From the NCBI GenBank assembly GCA_038230215.1, contig JBBRNR010000002.1, forward strand, positions 186,001 to 250,000: a stretch of 64,000 bases of DNA, in the 5' to 3' direction. The position numbers and the translations under genes are program-made. Positions 36,302 through 45,372 of this stretch are shown here, piece by piece. The notes below the pieces were generated by a model. The model was not told the DNA's origin and ran no database searches. It saw nothing but the letters and a program-made list of their open reading frames with translations. The stretch comes from DASVRZ01 sp038230215 (GTDB taxonomy: Bacteria; Verrucomicrobiota; Verrucomicrobiia; Chthoniobacterales; DASVRZ01). How positions within the stretch are numbered: the stretch's first letter is position 1; each line of letters begins with the position of its first letter.

Positions 36302-38317
36302 TTAGGCGGGCAAACCACCCGCAAAGCCGCCGGGAACATCAGGTGTGATGGTAACCGGAGGATTGCTAATCTCTTCAATTTTGATTTGGGGCGGTTTAAT
36401 GGCTGGCGGGGGCGGATTTTTCATACTGCCGGTTTCGAGGATGTCGCGAGCCTGCTCACCCGTGATGGTTTCGTACTCCAGAAGTGCCTTGGCGATCAAA
36501 TCAAGTTCGTTGCGGTGCTTACCAATGACCTCGCTGGCTTTGGCATAGGCATCATCGCAAAGTTTACGCACTTCCAGATCGATTTCCAAGGCCGTGGCCT
36601 CCGAATACGTGCGCGATTTCCCACCCATAAACGAACCATTGTCGCCATCGTCATAACCGACCATTCCCATCTTTTCGCTCATGCCCCAATCGCAGACCAT
36701 TGCGCGGGCCATGCCAGTCGCTTGATTAATGTCGCCGCGTGCGCCATTTGTGACATCGCCAAAAACGATTTCCTCAGCCACACGGCCTCCCATAACTACC
36801 ACTAACCAGTCGAGCAATTCCAGTTTGCGGTGGGTTAGTTTGTCCTCGGTCGGCAAATACATCGTGGAACCAAGGGATGGACCACGGGGAATGATCGTCA
36901 CTTTGTGCAACGGATCTGTGTGCTCCATCACCAGATTCAGCAGCGCGTGGCCCGCTTCGTGGTAAGCGGTGTTTTCCTTTTCCTTGTCGCTCATTGCCAT
37001 ACTGCGGCGCTCGCGGCCCCAGCGCACTTTATCGCGGGACTCCTCAAGTTCGTGAATGGTGATCGCTTTTAAGCCCCGGCGTGCGGCGAGGAGGGCGGCT
37101 TCGTTGATGACGTTGGCGAGTTCGGCTCCAGAAAAACCAGGCGTGCCGCGGGCGACGGTGTCGAGTTGCGTGCCTTCGGCGATCTTCACTTTTTTGGCGT
37201 GAACGCGGAGAATTTCCTCGCGACCTTTTACGTCTGGCAATGGAACCACCACCTGGCGGTCGAAGCGGCCCGGGCGCAGCAAAGCCGGATCGAGCACGTC
37301 AGCACGGTTGGTCGCCGCAATAATGATGACGCCTTCCTGAGCATCGAAGCCGTCCATTTCGACTAACATCGCATTCAAAGTCTGTTCACGCTCGTCGTGA
37401 CCGCCGCCCATGCCGTGTCCGCGATGGCGACCGACGGCGTCGATTTCGTCGATAAAAATCAAACACGGAGCCGACTTGCGGCCTTGCTCAAACATATCGC
37501 GAACGCGCGAGGCACCGACACCGACAAACATTTCCACGAAGTCCGAACCGCTAATGCTGAAAAATGGCACGTCTGCCTCACCAGCGATGGCGCGGGCGAG
37601 CAAGGTCTTGCCGGTTCCCGGTAGGCCGACCATGAGCACGCCTTTGGGAATGTGACCTCCCAATTTCTGGAATTTTTTCGGGTCTTTCAAAAACTCGACG
37701 ATTTCTGAGACTTCCTCCTTCGCTTCCTCGACTCCAGCCACGTCCTTGAAGGTGATTTTATTCTTGTCGCGAGCGAGCATGCGGGCCTTGGATTTGCCGA
37801 AGTTCATTGCGCCTTTTCCGGCCATTTTGATCTGCTGGCGAAAGAGGAAATAAAGCACCAAAAGGAAGATCGCTATCGGCAAAAAACTGACCAGCGCTGA
37901 GGCGAGCACGTTATTTTGCTCGTCATATTTAATTTTGTAACCAGCGTCCGTGATTTGTGTTTCCAAGTTTCGGCTCACGTCAAAAAGCACGCGAGTCTTA
38001 AATTCCGCGGGCAAAACTTTCGGCTGGGCCGAGGCCTCAGTTTGCGTGAAATAACCGTGGATATACTGGGTGCTCCGGCCCTGCTCAGTGACCAGATCGA
38101 TAGGCTGGTTGCGGTCGAATGAGCCTGCCTTGAGGAGTTCTTGAAACTTGTAATAAGGCAGTTCCTGAATATTCGCCAGCGGACGGAAAAGGAGCGCGCC
38201 GCCGATGAGTGCGAAAGCCAGAGCAAAAAGAATAATTCCCCGCCAGTTAAAATTAGGATCCGGTGAAGGAGTGCGGTTACGATTTTCCTTCGGTCCGCGA
38301 GAGTCGTTGATGGACAT
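36302..38317 (-). CDS. ftsH: ATP-dependent zinc metalloprotease FtsH
   Basis: A 671-residue membrane AAA+ protease: helix at about 22-42, periplasmic domain, second helix near 145-165, AAA domain with Walker A GLPGTGKT (231-238) and Walker B LIFIDEIDAVG, and the peptidase domain with HEAGH (453-457). A Pro-rich C-terminal tail (PPPPAIKPPQ) is present. It degrades membrane and short-lived regulatory proteins. ATG 38317 (MSINDSRG) is preferred to an upstream in-frame start at 38341. Confidence 0.96.
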   Translation of the reverse strand: MSINDSRGPKENRNRTPSPDPNFNWRGIILFALAFALIGGALLFRPLANIQELPYYKFQELLKAGSFDRNQPIDLVTEQGRSTQYIHGYFTQTEASAQPKVLPAEFKTRVLFDVSRNLETQITDAGYKIKYDEQNNVLASALVSFLPIAIFLLVLYFLFRQQIKMAGKGAMNFGKSKARMLARDKNKITFKDVAGVEEAKEEVSEIVEFLKDPKKFQKLGGHIPKGVLMVGLPGTGKTLLARAIAGEADVPFFSISGSDFVEMFVGVGASRVRDMFEQGRKSAPCLIFIDEIDAVGRHRGHGMGGGHDEREQTLNAMLVEMDGFDAQEGVIIIAATNRADVLDPALLRPGRFDRQVVVPLPDVKGREEILRVHAKKVKIAEGTQLDTVARGTPGFSGAELANVINEAALLAARRGLKAITIHELEESRDKVRWGRERRSMAMSDKEKENTAYHEAGHALLNLVMEHTDPLHKVTIIPRGPSLGSTMYLPTEDKLTHRKLELLDWLVVVMGGRVAEEIVFGDVTNGARGDINQATGMARAMVCDWGMSEKMGMVGYDDGDNGSFMGGKSRTYSEATALEIDLEVRKLCDDAYAKASEVIGKHRNELDLIAKALLEYETITGEQARDILETGSMKNPPPPAIKPPQIKIEEISNPPVTITPDVPGGFAGGLPA

Positions 38318-38412
38318 GATTTTAGTTGGACAGAGTATCACATCGGTTCGCTCAATGCAAAACCGCCGGTCTGATTCCAGTTGCAGTCTAATGCAAAGAA
38401 AAAACGGATAAT

Positions 38413-39171
38413 TTACTTAACTCCAACCGCTGCCGCTGTCACCGACGCTGCGGTGTATTCTCGATTGAGGCGAGCAATAAAAGTCGCCGGGATCGCGGCG
38501 GGGCAAACCGCTTCGCACTCGTAATGGTTGCTGCAATTTCCAAAGCCTTCGGCGTCCATTTGCTCGACCATTTTTAGGACGCGCCGTTTCCGTTCCGGCT
38601 GACCTTGCGGCAACAGGCTGAGGTGGCTGACTTTGGCCGCTGCGAAGAGCATCGCAGACGAGTTCGGGCAGGCCGCCACGCACGCGCCGCAACCGATGCA
38701 GGCCGCCGCGTCCATAGCCTCATCGGCGTCCAGCTTACTGATTGGCGTCGAGTTCGCATCGGGCGCGGAACCCGTGCGTGCAGTAATGTAACCCCCAGCC
38801 TGAATGATGCGGTCGAGCGACTGGCGATCCACGACAAGATCTTTAAGGATTTTGAAAGCTTTCCCCCGAAACGGCTCGATGAAAATCGTGTCGCCATCTT
38901 TAAAATTTCGCATGTAAACCTGGCACGTCGTGCCGCGATTCGGGCCGTGGGCGACGCCGTTGATGACAAGCGAGCAGGCACCACAAATACCTTCGCGGCA
39001 GTCGTGATCGAAGGCAATTGGGTCGTCTTTTTTCAGGATCAGACCTTCGTTAACGATGTCCAGCATTTCGAGGAAGGATGCCTCCGCCGGGATGTTTTGC
39101 GCGGCGTATTCCTTGAGAACGCCATCGGACTCCGGACTTTTTTGCCGCCACACTTTGAGGGTAAAATTCAT
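38413..39171 (-). CDS. sdhB: Succinate dehydrogenase / fumarate reductase iron-sulfur subunit
   Basis: A 252-residue protein with the [2Fe-2S] ligands C58, C63, C66 and C83 (CREGICGAC...C) and two C-terminal cysteine clusters (CIGCGACVAACP and CSNHYECEAVCP) for the [4Fe-4S] and [3Fe-4S] centres. It carries electrons from SdhA to the quinone site. Last of the sdhC-sdhA-sdhB unit. Confidence 0.95.
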   Translation of the reverse strand: MNFTLKVWRQKSPESDGVLKEYAAQNIPAEASFLEMLDIVNEGLILKKDDPIAFDHDCREGICGACSLVINGVAHGPNRGTTCQVYMRNFKDGDTIFIEPFRGKAFKILKDLVVDRQSLDRIIQAGGYITARTGSAPDANSTPISKLDADEAMDAAACIGCGACVAACPNSSAMLFAAAKVSHLSLLPQGQPERKRRVLKMVEQMDAEGFGNCSNHYECEAVCPAAIPATFIARLNREYTAASVTAAAVGVK

Positions 39172-39176
39172 GACAG

Positions 39177-41093
39177 TTATTTATAACTCCGCTGGGCGAG
39201 TTTTACGCTTTCGTAGGTGAGCATTTCCTTGTGTAAAACGGGGTTTCCGAGATCGCCAGAATGCTCCCAAGCCGCTACGTAGGCGTAGTCGTCGTCATTG
39301 CGTAGCGCCTCGCCTTCGCTAGTCTGGTATTCCGTGCGGAAATGTCCGCCGCAACTTTCCTCGCGATCAAGCGCGTCGCGACAGGTCAGCTCGCTAAACT
39401 CCAGGAAATCGGCCACACGTCCGGCCTTTTCCAAGGTTTGATTAAGCTCGGTTCCGCTGCCATCCACCATTACGTTTTGCCAGAATTCCTCGCGCAACTC
39501 AGGGATTTTTCGTAGCGCTTCCTCGAGTCCCTCGCGATTGCGGGCCATGCCGCATTTATCCCACATGAGCAGGCCGAGTTCGCGGTGAAAGGAATCGACC
39601 GTCCGTTTGCCCTTGATGCTCAAGAAACGGCTCGTGCGAGCCTGCACCTCGGCTTCCACTTTTTTAAACTCCGGATGATCGATGGTTATCTTTTTGCCGC
39701 TGACTGTCGCGAGATAATTTCCGATGGTGTAAGGCAGTACAAAATAGCCATCGGCCAGACCCTGCATCAGCGCGCTGGCACCGAGTCGGTTGGCACCGTG
39801 ATCAGAGAAATTCGCCTCGCCTAGCACATGCAGGCCGGGGACATTGCTCATCAAATTATAGTCCACCCAAAGTCCGCCCATGGTGTAATGCACCGCTGGG
39901 AAAATGCGCATCGGTTGCTTGTAAGCATCCTCGCCCGTGATGTTTTCGTACATCTCGAAAAGGTTGCTATAACGCTCGCGAACGACCGGCTCGCTCAGAC
40001 GTTTGATCGAATCCGCGAAATCCAGATAAACGCCTAACCCGCCCGGGCCGACGCCGCGGCCATCATCACAAGCTTCCTTGGCACTGCGAGAGGAAATGTC
40101 GCGTGGCGCGAGATTGCCGTAGCTGGGATATTTTCGCTCCAGATAATAGTCGCGGTCCTCCTCAGGAATGTCCTGAGGACGCTTGCTGCTATCCTCCTTT
40201 CGCTTCGGTACCCAGACGCGGCCATCATTTCGCAGAGACTCGGACATGAGGGTCAGCTTCGACTGGTATTCGCCGCTGACGGGAATGCAAGTCGGATGGA
40301 TTTGGGTGAAACAAGGGTTGGCAAAATAAGCGCCTTTTTTGTGCGCGCGCCACGGAGCGGTAACGTTGCAACCCTTGGCGTTGGTTGAAAGATAGAAGAC
40401 ATTGCTGTAACCGCCGGTGGCCAAAACGACCGTGTCTCCGGAGTGACTACTCACTTTTCCAGTGAGCAGATCACGCACGACGACACCCTTGGCGTGGCCG
40501 TCGATCATGACGACCTCCAGCATTTCCGTGCGGTAATACATTTCAACGGTACGGTCGGCGATTTGTTTGCTGAGTGCCGAATACGCGCCGAGAAGGAGTT
40601 GCTGCCCGGTCTGGCCGCGAGCGTAAAAAGTTCGGGAAACCTGCGCACCGCCGAAGGAGCGATTGGCCAGCAAGCCACCATATTCACGGGCAAACGGGAC
40701 GCCTTGCGCCGCGCATTGGTCTATGATTGCGGAGCTGACCTCGGCCAGACGATGGACGTTGGCCTCACGAGAACGGAAGTCACCGCCCTTGATGGTGTCG
40801 TAAAAAAGACGATGAACGCTATCGCCGTCGTTCTGGTAATTTTTCGCGGCGTTAATGCCGCCCTGGGCAGCGATGCTGTGAGCACGGCGCGGGCTGTCCT
40901 GATAACAGAAACATTTCACCCGATAACCCAGTTCTCCCAAAGTCGCGGCGGCGGACGCTCCCGCGAGACCGGAGCCAACAATGATGATTTCATATTTCCG
41001 CCGGTTGGCCGGATTGATCAGCTTCGACTCAAACTTGTGCTTCTCCCATTTCTGTTCAAGCGGGCCGGAGGGAATTTTGGAGTCGAGTGGCAT
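39177..41093 (-). CDS. sdhA: Succinate dehydrogenase / fumarate reductase flavoprotein subunit
   Basis: A 638-residue flavoprotein with GSGLAGASAA (FAD binding), AHSIAAQGGINA containing the His that carries covalent FAD, HPTCIPVSGEYQ and the C-terminal GGHFRTEYQT. Length and the gene order C-A-B match the Bacillus/Wolinella type of complex II. ATG 41093 is used; an upstream in-frame start at 41117 overlaps sdhC. Confidence 0.95.
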   Translation of the reverse strand: MPLDSKIPSGPLEQKWEKHKFESKLINPANRRKYEIIIVGSGLAGASAAATLGELGYRVKCFCYQDSPRRAHSIAAQGGINAAKNYQNDGDSVHRLFYDTIKGGDFRSREANVHRLAEVSSAIIDQCAAQGVPFAREYGGLLANRSFGGAQVSRTFYARGQTGQQLLLGAYSALSKQIADRTVEMYYRTEMLEVVMIDGHAKGVVVRDLLTGKVSSHSGDTVVLATGGYSNVFYLSTNAKGCNVTAPWRAHKKGAYFANPCFTQIHPTCIPVSGEYQSKLTLMSESLRNDGRVWVPKRKEDSSKRPQDIPEEDRDYYLERKYPSYGNLAPRDISSRSAKEACDDGRGVGPGGLGVYLDFADSIKRLSEPVVRERYSNLFEMYENITGEDAYKQPMRIFPAVHYTMGGLWVDYNLMSNVPGLHVLGEANFSDHGANRLGASALMQGLADGYFVLPYTIGNYLATVSGKKITIDHPEFKKVEAEVQARTSRFLSIKGKRTVDSFHRELGLLMWDKCGMARNREGLEEALRKIPELREEFWQNVMVDGSGTELNQTLEKAGRVADFLEFSELTCRDALDREESCGGHFRTEYQTSEGEALRNDDDYAYVAAWEHSGDLGNPVLHKEMLTYESVKLAQRSYK

Positions 41094-41098
41094 GGTGA

Positions 41099-41842
41099 TC
41101 AGTGAATGGGAGACCAAACAGGCAAACCTTGCAGATGCAAAAGAACGGAAACTGGGATGCTGATGAAGCCCGCGGCGATGGCGATGGAGAGGAATTTCCC
41201 GCCGTTGTCCACGAGGCTAATGACCGGGCGACTCTTGATTCCCAAGGTTTGAATGGAACTCGAAATCCCGTGCTTCAAGTGCATCCCGAGCAGGGTGACG
41301 CCAAGAATGTAGAAGCCGGAAATGATGGGATTGCTGAAGCCAAGAATCATCCGCGAGTAAACGTCGGGATGCCCAGCGGGATCGACCAGCGTTTTATACA
41401 CCGGATGGAAGACGATCAGGGTGAAGTGCATCACATGATAAATCACGAAACAGAGGACGGTGATTCCGCTCAGAGCCATCCAGCGCGAGGCGACGGTGGA
41501 TTTCTGCGGTTTCACTTGCGCGTATTTTTGCGGACGCGCCTTTCGGTTTGCGATGACTAGAGAAATCGTGGTGATAATGTGAACCACGAATATAAAGAGG
41601 AGTCCGAAGCGCAGCGCCCACAGTAAAATGCCCAGCGCCTGGAGTTTGGCGGCGTAGTTGTTAAAGATTTCCTTATCCGGCAGAAAAAACTGCAAGTTGC
41701 CCAACAAATGGCCTATGACGAACCCGAGGAGCCCGAGTCCGGTAAGAGCAACGATCCATTTTCGTCCAATGGAGGAGGTCGCGAAACTCAGCAGCGGGGA
41801 CTTGGCAAACGGGCCGAGTGAGGACGTGGAGGGAACCGGCAT
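41099..41842 (-). CDS. sdhC: Succinate dehydrogenase cytochrome b subunit (type B complex II)
   Basis: A 247-residue membrane protein with five hydrophobic segments. Candidate haem-ligand histidines are in FVIGHLLGN, FVVHIITT, VIYHVMHF and LLGMHLKHG, so a dihaem single-subunit anchor of the Bacillus/Wolinella type is indicated. First gene of the sdhCAB unit, 5 bases before the sdhA ATG. Confidence 0.92.
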   Translation of the reverse strand: MPVPSTSSLGPFAKSPLLSFATSSIGRKWIVALTGLGLLGFVIGHLLGNLQFFLPDKEIFNNYAAKLQALGILLWALRFGLLFIFVVHIITTISLVIANRKARPQKYAQVKPQKSTVASRWMALSGITVLCFVIYHVMHFTLIVFHPVYKTLVDPAGHPDVYSRMILGFSNPIISGFYILGVTLLGMHLKHGISSSIQTLGIKSRPVISLVDNGGKFLSIAIAAGFISIPVSVLLHLQGLPVWSPIH

Positions 41843-41889
41843 ATCAGCAAAGTATTAATTTTGCTAATATTGTCAATGTTTTTGGACGC

Positions 41890-44007
41890 TCATCGTGATC
41901 CGTCCAGCGCCAGCGCCATGGCTTGGGTTTCAGTGATGCTTTTGACGAGATAACTCCAGATGAGCTGCATCTCCAGTGTGGAAGGCTGGGGGAGGCTGGC
42001 ACTGGATTGAAGCTCGGCAAGGCTGGCGTCAGTTTCATTTTGCCCGGCGATGGCGGAGAGCTTCTCTAGACGCTTGTCCAGCTCCTCAATGGGCCGGGTG
42101 AATGGCTCACAGCCGACTTCCATGGGACTCTCTTCGAGATGCACGGCGATGGCGGTGAGGGACCGGGTAATGCGTTGATTGTAGGTCGTGAGTGCGGCGC
42201 CACGATCCGCCTCAAACTCGGCGATGCCCGGTTCAGCGAGCAGGCGTTGCAAGGAGATGGAAGCGTGACGATTGGCGTTTTCAGCCTTGCGCTTGCTGCT
42301 GAGAAGTTCCTCGAAGTCGCTGCCCGCAGTGCCCAGACAACGCGCGATGGTGGCGAGATAAATCCGGTTCGCCTGAATCGATGCGGCGAGCAAGGTGTTA
42401 AATTTACCGCCTTCCCAGACCGGCCAGAAGAGCAGCGCCGCCACTAGCGCGACTGCACCACCCGCTGCGTTGCAGAGTAGTCGGGTGACTGTAAAATCGA
42501 GGTGGACCGGGCCGATGGTCTCGGTCAGTAGCACGATCATCAAAGTCACGAAAAAGACCGCGACGCCGTATCGTAGCCTGACGTAATAGGCGAAGCCGAA
42601 CGACATCAATCCGGCCAGCCCGTCGAGCAGGAGCAGAGGCATTTTGATCCAGAGCAGGACGCTCCCGAGCAGACTGCCTGCAAAGGTTCCGCCGATGCGC
42701 TGCGCTGCGCGTTCCCGGGTCGAGCCGAAATCGGGTTGCAGCACGACGACCATCGTAAATGGAATCCAGTAGCCGTGGTGAATGTTCAGTGCCTTGTAAA
42801 CCGCCACGCCGCCCATCATCACTAAAGCCATGCGTAACGCGTGCCGGACGAGCACGGGATCGATTTGCGACGAGGGATTCATCCAGACGGCGACGGAGCG
42901 GATGGATTTTCCACCAAGATCTGGCAGGCGCGAGGGAAATAGTGCCCAGCGCCCCGGGCCGTGATCAATCGTCGTTCCCAAAGTCGCGTCGATGCGCGGC
43001 AGTACGAGCGCGATCTTGCCGAGCGCATCCTGGAGTTGGGTCACATCATAATCTAAAGAGGCGATTTGCCCCTCGCAGACGTGGATTAAATGCAGGCAGC
43101 GCTGGATGCGTACCTCAGTCGCCGTGAAATTTTCCAGCCGGTGCGAAATCAGGGTGATCGCCACCGAGCGCGCCGTGTCGCTTAAAGCCTTCAGTACAGA
43201 ATCCATTGTCGGCAGATGCGGCGCGAACAGCGGGGAATTCATTAGCGGTTCCCAAGCGGAATGAAATCCGGTGACTCGCATCGCCATGTGCACGGCCTCA
43301 CGGCGCATGTCCTCCAGATGTTGGAGCAGGGCGGTGCGGCGCTTGTTTTCCGCAGCTCCCAGAATGACGAAGGTACGGTCCAGCGCCATTCTTAAGTCGC
43401 GCTCTTTTTCCATCATCAACCCTGTCGCCATCGTGCGTCCATCCAGCGGAGGGCGCATGGCAGCTATCACATCGGAAAGGGCAACCCACGTTTCTCCGAC
43501 GGCGTAGCGAAGGGGATGCTGCGGACGGAACAGCCAGAAACCAATATGCAAAAGGGCCGTTCCAGCACCGCCGATAAAAATCAAACCCGCCAGGTGCCAG
43601 CCATGCGCCAAGGTGCCGGGCTGGGAGAGCCCGAGTAGAAAAAGCAGTGCCGACGCCACACTCAGATGCGGCCCGTAATCCGCGCTCAGATGTCGCCAGA
43701 CGCTGCCCAGCAAGGCCAAAAAACCCGCGGCCAGGATGGACGCCAGCAGACTCCCGCCACACCACACGCCAAGCACAGCCGCAAACGCGACCGCAAAGGT
43801 GATCGTTGCCAGAATGACGAGTCGCATCCCATAGGCACCGCGCAGATCGGGCAGCGCCATGGTTTGCGCCGACATCGCGATAAGAATGGCGTCGGATGTT
43901 CTGCCCAGCCAATGGCAGATAAGCAGGGGAATGAGAAACGCCAGACCCGCACGGAACCCTCGACGGAACTCCGGGCGCAAGGTGAAATCTTCCCTAAGCC
44001 GCCTCAT
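41890..44007 (-). CDS. FUSC-family membrane permease (YccS/aromatic acid exporter type)
   Basis: A 705-residue protein with two blocks of clustered membrane helices (about 18-165 and 385-520), each followed by a helical cytoplasmic region. The second block contains GYWIPFTMVVVLQPDFGSTRERAAQRIGGTFAGSLLG, the FUSC signature. Members export aromatic acids or fusaric acid, with little known of most. It stands next to the sdh genes on the same strand without an evident functional link. Confidence 0.85.
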   Translation of the reverse strand: MRRLREDFTLRPEFRRGFRAGLAFLIPLLICHWLGRTSDAILIAMSAQTMALPDLRGAYGMRLVILATITFAVAFAAVLGVWCGGSLLASILAAGFLALLGSVWRHLSADYGPHLSVASALLFLLGLSQPGTLAHGWHLAGLIFIGGAGTALLHIGFWLFRPQHPLRYAVGETWVALSDVIAAMRPPLDGRTMATGLMMEKERDLRMALDRTFVILGAAENKRRTALLQHLEDMRREAVHMAMRVTGFHSAWEPLMNSPLFAPHLPTMDSVLKALSDTARSVAITLISHRLENFTATEVRIQRCLHLIHVCEGQIASLDYDVTQLQDALGKIALVLPRIDATLGTTIDHGPGRWALFPSRLPDLGGKSIRSVAVWMNPSSQIDPVLVRHALRMALVMMGGVAVYKALNIHHGYWIPFTMVVVLQPDFGSTRERAAQRIGGTFAGSLLGSVLLWIKMPLLLLDGLAGLMSFGFAYYVRLRYGVAVFFVTLMIVLLTETIGPVHLDFTVTRLLCNAAGGAVALVAALLFWPVWEGGKFNTLLAASIQANRIYLATIARCLGTAGSDFEELLSSKRKAENANRHASISLQRLLAEPGIAEFEADRGAALTTYNQRITRSLTAIAVHLEESPMEVGCEPFTRPIEELDKRLEKLSAIAGQNETDASLAELQSSASLPQPSTLEMQLIWSYLVKSITETQAMALALDGSR

Positions 44008-44075
44008 GAATACGCCCGCACGATACGGACCATTTTCCCAAACTCAAGTCCGTGTGTTCGGGGCTGAGTTTCAGT

Positions 44076-44435
44076 CTAATCCAACTCGGCCAGTCTGGCC
44101 CGGACCAAGTCCTTCACTAAATTCCCATCCATGTCCCAATCAATCGGGACTTGAAAGAGATTTTGCTTGACCACCAACTTTCCCATTCTCTCTGCAAAAT
44201 CTGTCATCACACGCGGGCTCCAGGGCGATAACGAAAGGTGATTCTGAAATGCGCAAACGCCGAAGACATACTTTCCACGGCGGTGGATTTGGGGGACGTT
44301 CCAAGAAATCTTCGATTCCAGTTCGGGAAATTCGGATAATATCAAATCCATTACTGACCTTAGTGTCCCGGCTTTTACAGAATCGTCTAGCGAGGTTAAA
44401 TAATCCTCCACGGAATGAAATTTTTGGGAACTCAT
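44076..44435 (-). CDS. DUF1801-domain protein (YdhG-like)
   Basis: A 119-residue protein with VEDYLTSLDDSVKAGTLRSVMDLI, then WNVPQIHRRGKYVFGVCAFQNHLSLSPW, which is the DUF1801/YdhG pattern (a small SRPBCC-unrelated alpha/beta domain). Function unknown. A second DUF1801-type gene lies 0.4 kb further on (44781-45317). Confidence 0.75.
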   Translation of the reverse strand: MSSQKFHSVEDYLTSLDDSVKAGTLRSVMDLILSEFPELESKISWNVPQIHRRGKYVFGVCAFQNHLSLSPWSPRVMTDFAERMGKLVVKQNLFQVPIDWDMDGNLVKDLVRARLAELD

Positions 44436-44454
44436 TATTGAATTTTGTGAGTTC

Positions 44455-44784
44455 TCATCCCGGAGGCTGGACCTTGGAACGCCTCGTGCGCATCATCAGC
44501 CAAAGCTTCCGCGCGGTGAAGAGCACCACCTGGCTCAGCAGAGCCGCTCCGTAGCCGGACAGTTGATATGCCCCGAGCCAAAGCGCCACGCCGAGGACGG
44601 CAAAAAAGATACCAGCAAACATCCAATAGCCCGAAAAGAGGATGATAGGCACAAAGACAAACCGCACCGCCCCCGCATACTCTCGAACTTCCGCAGGCTC
44701 CCCATAAATGTAGCCCAGTATGGGAATACTCAGGATCAGGTGAACACAGCGAAGAATTATTCGTTTGGTGGGAGGGCTAATCAT
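44455..44784 (-). CDS. Small hypothetical membrane protein
   Basis: A 109-residue protein with three hydrophobic segments (about 10-28, 38-58, 62-88) and a basic C-terminal tail (RTRRSKVQPPG). No family is recognised with confidence. Its start overlaps the stop of the YdeI-like gene by four bases, so the two are probably co-translated. Confidence 0.6.
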   Translation of the reverse strand: MISPPTKRIILRCVHLILSIPILGYIYGEPAEVREYAGAVRFVFVPIILFSGYWMFAGIFFAVLGVALWLGAYQLSGYGAALLSQVVLFTARKLWLMMRTRRSKVQPPG

Positions 44785-45317
44785 TCAATCCTCGACTCGC
44801 GTGTTTTCGATTGTTTTGGGGCGGTAAAATACAGGAGGTAACCTCTTTGCCTGCCCGGTGTCAAGGCGCTGAAAGATGCTTTCAAAGCAGGATTCGCTTC
44901 CAGTCTGTTTTGTAGTTCCTCGGGCATGGCGAAGTCTGAAATCTTCTTGTAAGTCACCTCCAGGCCCGCCTTTTCCACGGCGATGGCTTGCTCGAGATAC
45001 ACTCGCAAGTTGGGTTCCAGCCCGGTTATTTCCCCCACACTCGTAAACCGCATCTGGCGCGCCGACTGCGTGTTCTCTGTGGGTTGAATGAGAAGGCCGC
45101 CTGCATCCTCTAACAAGGCGCCTTTGGTGAAAAGCAGCGCACAGTGATCTTTTAATCCAATGATTAAAACCACATTGCTTCCCTGAAACGTGTAACACGG
45201 CTTGCCCCACTTTAATTCCTCCGTTAGCCCAGATTTCAGAAGGATACTTCTCAGGCAATCCATCTCTTCCCGCCACTTTTTGGCTCTGCTAAAATATCCA
45301 TCAACTTCGGGATTCAT
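44781..45317 (-). CDS. YdeI/OmpD-associated (DUF1801-type) protein
   Basis: A 178-residue protein. The N-terminal DUF1801 part has WREEMDCLRSILLKSGLTEELKWGKPCYTFQGSNV. The C-terminal ~60 residues (FAMPEELQNRLEANPALKASFSALTPGRQRGYLLYF, KQSKTRESRIE) are the YdeI 'bacteriocin-protection' motif. ATG 45317 (MNPEVDGYF) aligns with the family start, and the longer upstream frame is not supported. Role in peptide resistance is known for some relatives only. Confidence 0.8.
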   Translation of the reverse strand: MNPEVDGYFSRAKKWREEMDCLRSILLKSGLTEELKWGKPCYTFQGSNVVLIIGLKDHCALLFTKGALLEDAGGLLIQPTENTQSARQMRFTSVGEITGLEPNLRVYLEQAIAVEKAGLEVTYKKISDFAMPEELQNRLEANPALKASFSALTPGRQRGYLLYFTAPKQSKTRESRIE

Positions 45318-45372
45318 TCTATTTAGATGTGCTTTTCCGATTCTGCACGCAAGGTATCGTACATATTCGCCG

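Noticed and set aside
44076..45317. Toxin-antitoxin or immunity operon from two DUF1801-type genes and a small membrane protein
   Set aside because: YdeI-type genes are widespread singletons and nothing in the sequence shows a toxin partner. Treated as ordinary small genes.
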